Below the pieces are notes generated by a model. It saw only the letters and a program-made list of their open reading frames with translations. It was not told where the DNA came from and did no database searches. A DNA stretch of 64,000 nt from an uncultured Lachnospiraceae bacterium. GTDB taxonomy: Bacteria; Bacillota; Clostridia; Lachnospirales; Lachnospiraceae. This document shows, piece by piece, positions 62,622 to 64,000 of the stretch. A program made the translations under genes and the position numbers. Numbering within the stretch: position 1 is the first letter of the stretch; each line of letters begins with the position of its first letter. The stretch is taken from positions 62,001-126,000 of the forward strand of contig CANRHU010000001.1 in the NCBI GenBank assembly GCA_947630485.1, read 5' to 3'.

Positions 62622-64000
62622 ATGATGGAATGGTATCGCTGTACGATAGAAGAAGTTCTTGATCGTTTGGGGGTGAATGGGGACGCGGGGAATCGTTCAT
62701 TTCTGACGCGGGGACTTTCCGGCGCGCAGGTCCGTAAACGCCGGGAGCAGTACGGCGAGAACCGTCTGCGTGAGTCCGGCCGCAAGCCGGCGTGGAAGGT
62801 ATTTGCGGAGCAGTTTCAGGACCTGCTGGTGATGATCCTGATCGGAGCCGCTGTCATCTCGATGCTGACGGATAATGTAGAGAGTACGGTGGTCATTTTT
62901 GCTGTCATCCTGATGAACGCGGTGCTGGGGACGGTGCAGCACCAGCGGGCGGAGAAGTCGCTTGAGAGTTTGCGGGCGCTGTCAGCTCCTTCGGCGCGGG
63001 TGCTGCGTGACGGTGTCCGGCAGGAGATTCCATCGGCGGAAGTAGTGCCCGGAGATATCCTGTATCTGGAAGCCGGGGATCTGGTGGTGGCGGACGGGCG
63101 GATTCTGGATTGCGCGGCGTTAAAGGTAAATGAAAGCTCGCTGACCGGGGAATCAGACGCGGTGGAAAAGTCGGCAAAGTCTATGGGGCGGAGACGGGCG
63201 GCAGAGGATGCGAGGCTGGGCGGACAGAAGAAGGAAGGGGATATTCCGCTCGCTGAGCGCACCTGTATGGTCTATTCCGGCTCTCTGGTTACGGCAGGCG
63301 TTGGCACTGTAATTGTGACTGCGACCGGTATGGATACAGAGATCGGCGGGATTGCGTCTTTGATGGATCACGCGAAGGAGAAGCGGACACCGCTTCAGAT
63401 TAGTCTGGATCAGTTTTCCGGTCGTTTGGCGGCGGCGATTATGGTCGTGTGTCTGATTGTATTCGTTTTGAGCGTGTACAGGGGAATGGCGCTTCTGGAT
63501 TCGCTTTTGTTTGCGGTGGCGCTGGCGGTGGCCGCGATTCCGGAGGCGCTGGGCTCCATTGTAACGATCGTACAGGCCATGGGAACGCAGAAAATGGCCA
63601 AAGAACAGGCGATTATCAAGGATCTGAAAGCGGTAGAGAGCCTGGGCTGCGTGTCGGTGATCTGCACCGATAAGACCGGCACGCTGACACAGAACCGTAT
63701 GAGCGTAGAGCAGGTAGTGATCGGCGGGAAAATGATACCGGCAGCAGAACTGAATCCGGCAGATGAGCGGCAGAGGTTCTTTCTGGAGGCGTGCGCGCTG
63801 GCGAACAATGCGGAGCTGGCGGAAACGTTGGAGATAGCCGGAAAACCGGAAGCGGCGGGAAATCGTCCGGAAACGCCGGCGCAAGGCCTTGGAGACGCGA
63901 CGGAGCTGGCGCTGTTGGAATTCGTGCGTTTTCACGGATTATCCCCGCAGCAGATCCGGCGCCGCTATCCGCGTATCCGTGAGATACCGTTTGATTCCGA
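62622..64000 (+). CDS. Cation-transporting P-type ATPase (P2/Ca2+-type), truncated by window end
   Basis: The first ~460 residues are present and open to the end. N-terminal cation ATPase domain (SGAQVRKRREQYGENRL), TM1-2, actuator domain with VNESSLTGES, TM3-4 with PEALGSI in place of the usual PEGLP, and the phosphorylation site CTDKTGTLTQN with the catalytic Asp. Likely exports Ca2+ or another divalent cation. Start ATG 62622 has GGGGG about 9 bases upstream; in-frame ATG 62592 is an alternative with a weaker RBS. Divergent from queT. Confidence 0.88.
   Translation, partial: MMEWYRCTIEEVLDRLGVNGDAGNRSFLTRGLSGAQVRKRREQYGENRLRESGRKPAWKVFAEQFQDLLVMILIGAAVISMLTDNVESTVVIFAVILMNAVLGTVQHQRAEKSLESLRALSAPSARVLRDGVRQEIPSAEVVPGDILYLEAGDLVVADGRILDCAALKVNESSLTGESDAVEKSAKSMGRRRAAEDARLGGQKKEGDIPLAERTCMVYSGSLVTAGVGTVIVTATGMDTEIGGIASLMDHAKEKRTPLQISLDQFSGRLAAAIMVVCLIVFVLSVYRGMALLDSLLFAVALAVAAIPEALGSIVTIVQAMGTQKMAKEQAIIKDLKAVESLGCVSVICTDKTGTLTQNRMSVEQVVIGGKMIPAAELNPADERQRFFLEACALANNAELAETLEIAGKPEAAGNRPETPAQGLGDATELALLEFVRFHGLSPQQIRRRYPRIREIPFDS

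Overview
The window looks like chromosome of an anaerobic, endospore-forming Clostridia, most likely Lachnospiraceae. The evidence is the gene order mfd-spoVT-mazG-hup-rqcP-yabP-yabQ-divIC-spoIIE-tilS-hpt-ftsH (the Bacillus/Clostridium sporulation and division neighbourhood), clostridial families such as DUF4317, type III glutamine synthetase GlnN, QueT and a surface protein with a PxTG-type sorting signal, and an F-type ATP synthase whose c subunit carries a Na+-binding signature. I see no insertion sequence, phage, CRISPR array or rRNA. GC content is moderately high by eye; parts of the cotH-like gene and the giant adhesin gene look more AT-rich.

Layout. (1) 1-8554: core sporulation, division and housekeeping genes, with a recognisable Spo0A-type promoter (perfect 0A boxes, 21-bp spacer) before a SpoIIE that lacks its membrane domain. 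(2) 8746-12713: a dispersed palindromic repeat, a GH13 amylase-like enzyme, tRNA-Tyr, tRNA-Leu, a DUF4317 gene and tRNA-Gly. (3) 12922-27858: a SARP-like regulator, then a ten-gene same-strand cluster: VTC-type polyphosphate polymerase domain, DUF4956 membrane protein, CotH-like kinase, exported TIM-barrel hydrolase with CBM9-like domain, HEAT-repeat protein, processive GT2 glycosyltransferase, coiled-coil protein, membrane GGDEF/EAL protein, second exported TIM-barrel protein and lipoprotein phosphoesterase. (4) 27950-36539: a small unknown protein and a 2666-residue sortase-anchored adhesin. (5) 36773-44163: complete atp operon with atpZ and atpI. (6) 44255-64000: nucleotidyltransferase, anchored propeller-like protein, murA, SAM-riboswitch-metK, feoB/feoA around an opposite-strand small membrane protein, thrC, fba, glnN, a membrane protein, B12-radical SAM plus luxS, preQ1-riboswitch-queT, and a truncated cation P-type ATPase.

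The most interesting part is regions 3-4. The ten-gene cluster and the adhesin unit, 13.6 kb apart, begin with nearly the same promoter block: two direct repeats TRGTRAGATA at 12-bp spacing, ending exactly 10 bp before a -10 box, with no normal -35. This is the architecture of SARP-activated promoters, and a SARP-like gene lies directly upstream of the first copy. I infer one surface programme in which a regulator switches on both a putative surface polymer system (synthase, hydrolases, CotH/VTC/DUF4956 module, c-di-GMP-type input) and a very large wall-anchored adhesin.

Elsewhere, regulation is visible as an S-box before metK, a probable preQ1-I riboswitch before queT, an attenuator-like terminator in the glnN leader, and several sigma-A-like promoters with 17-bp spacers.
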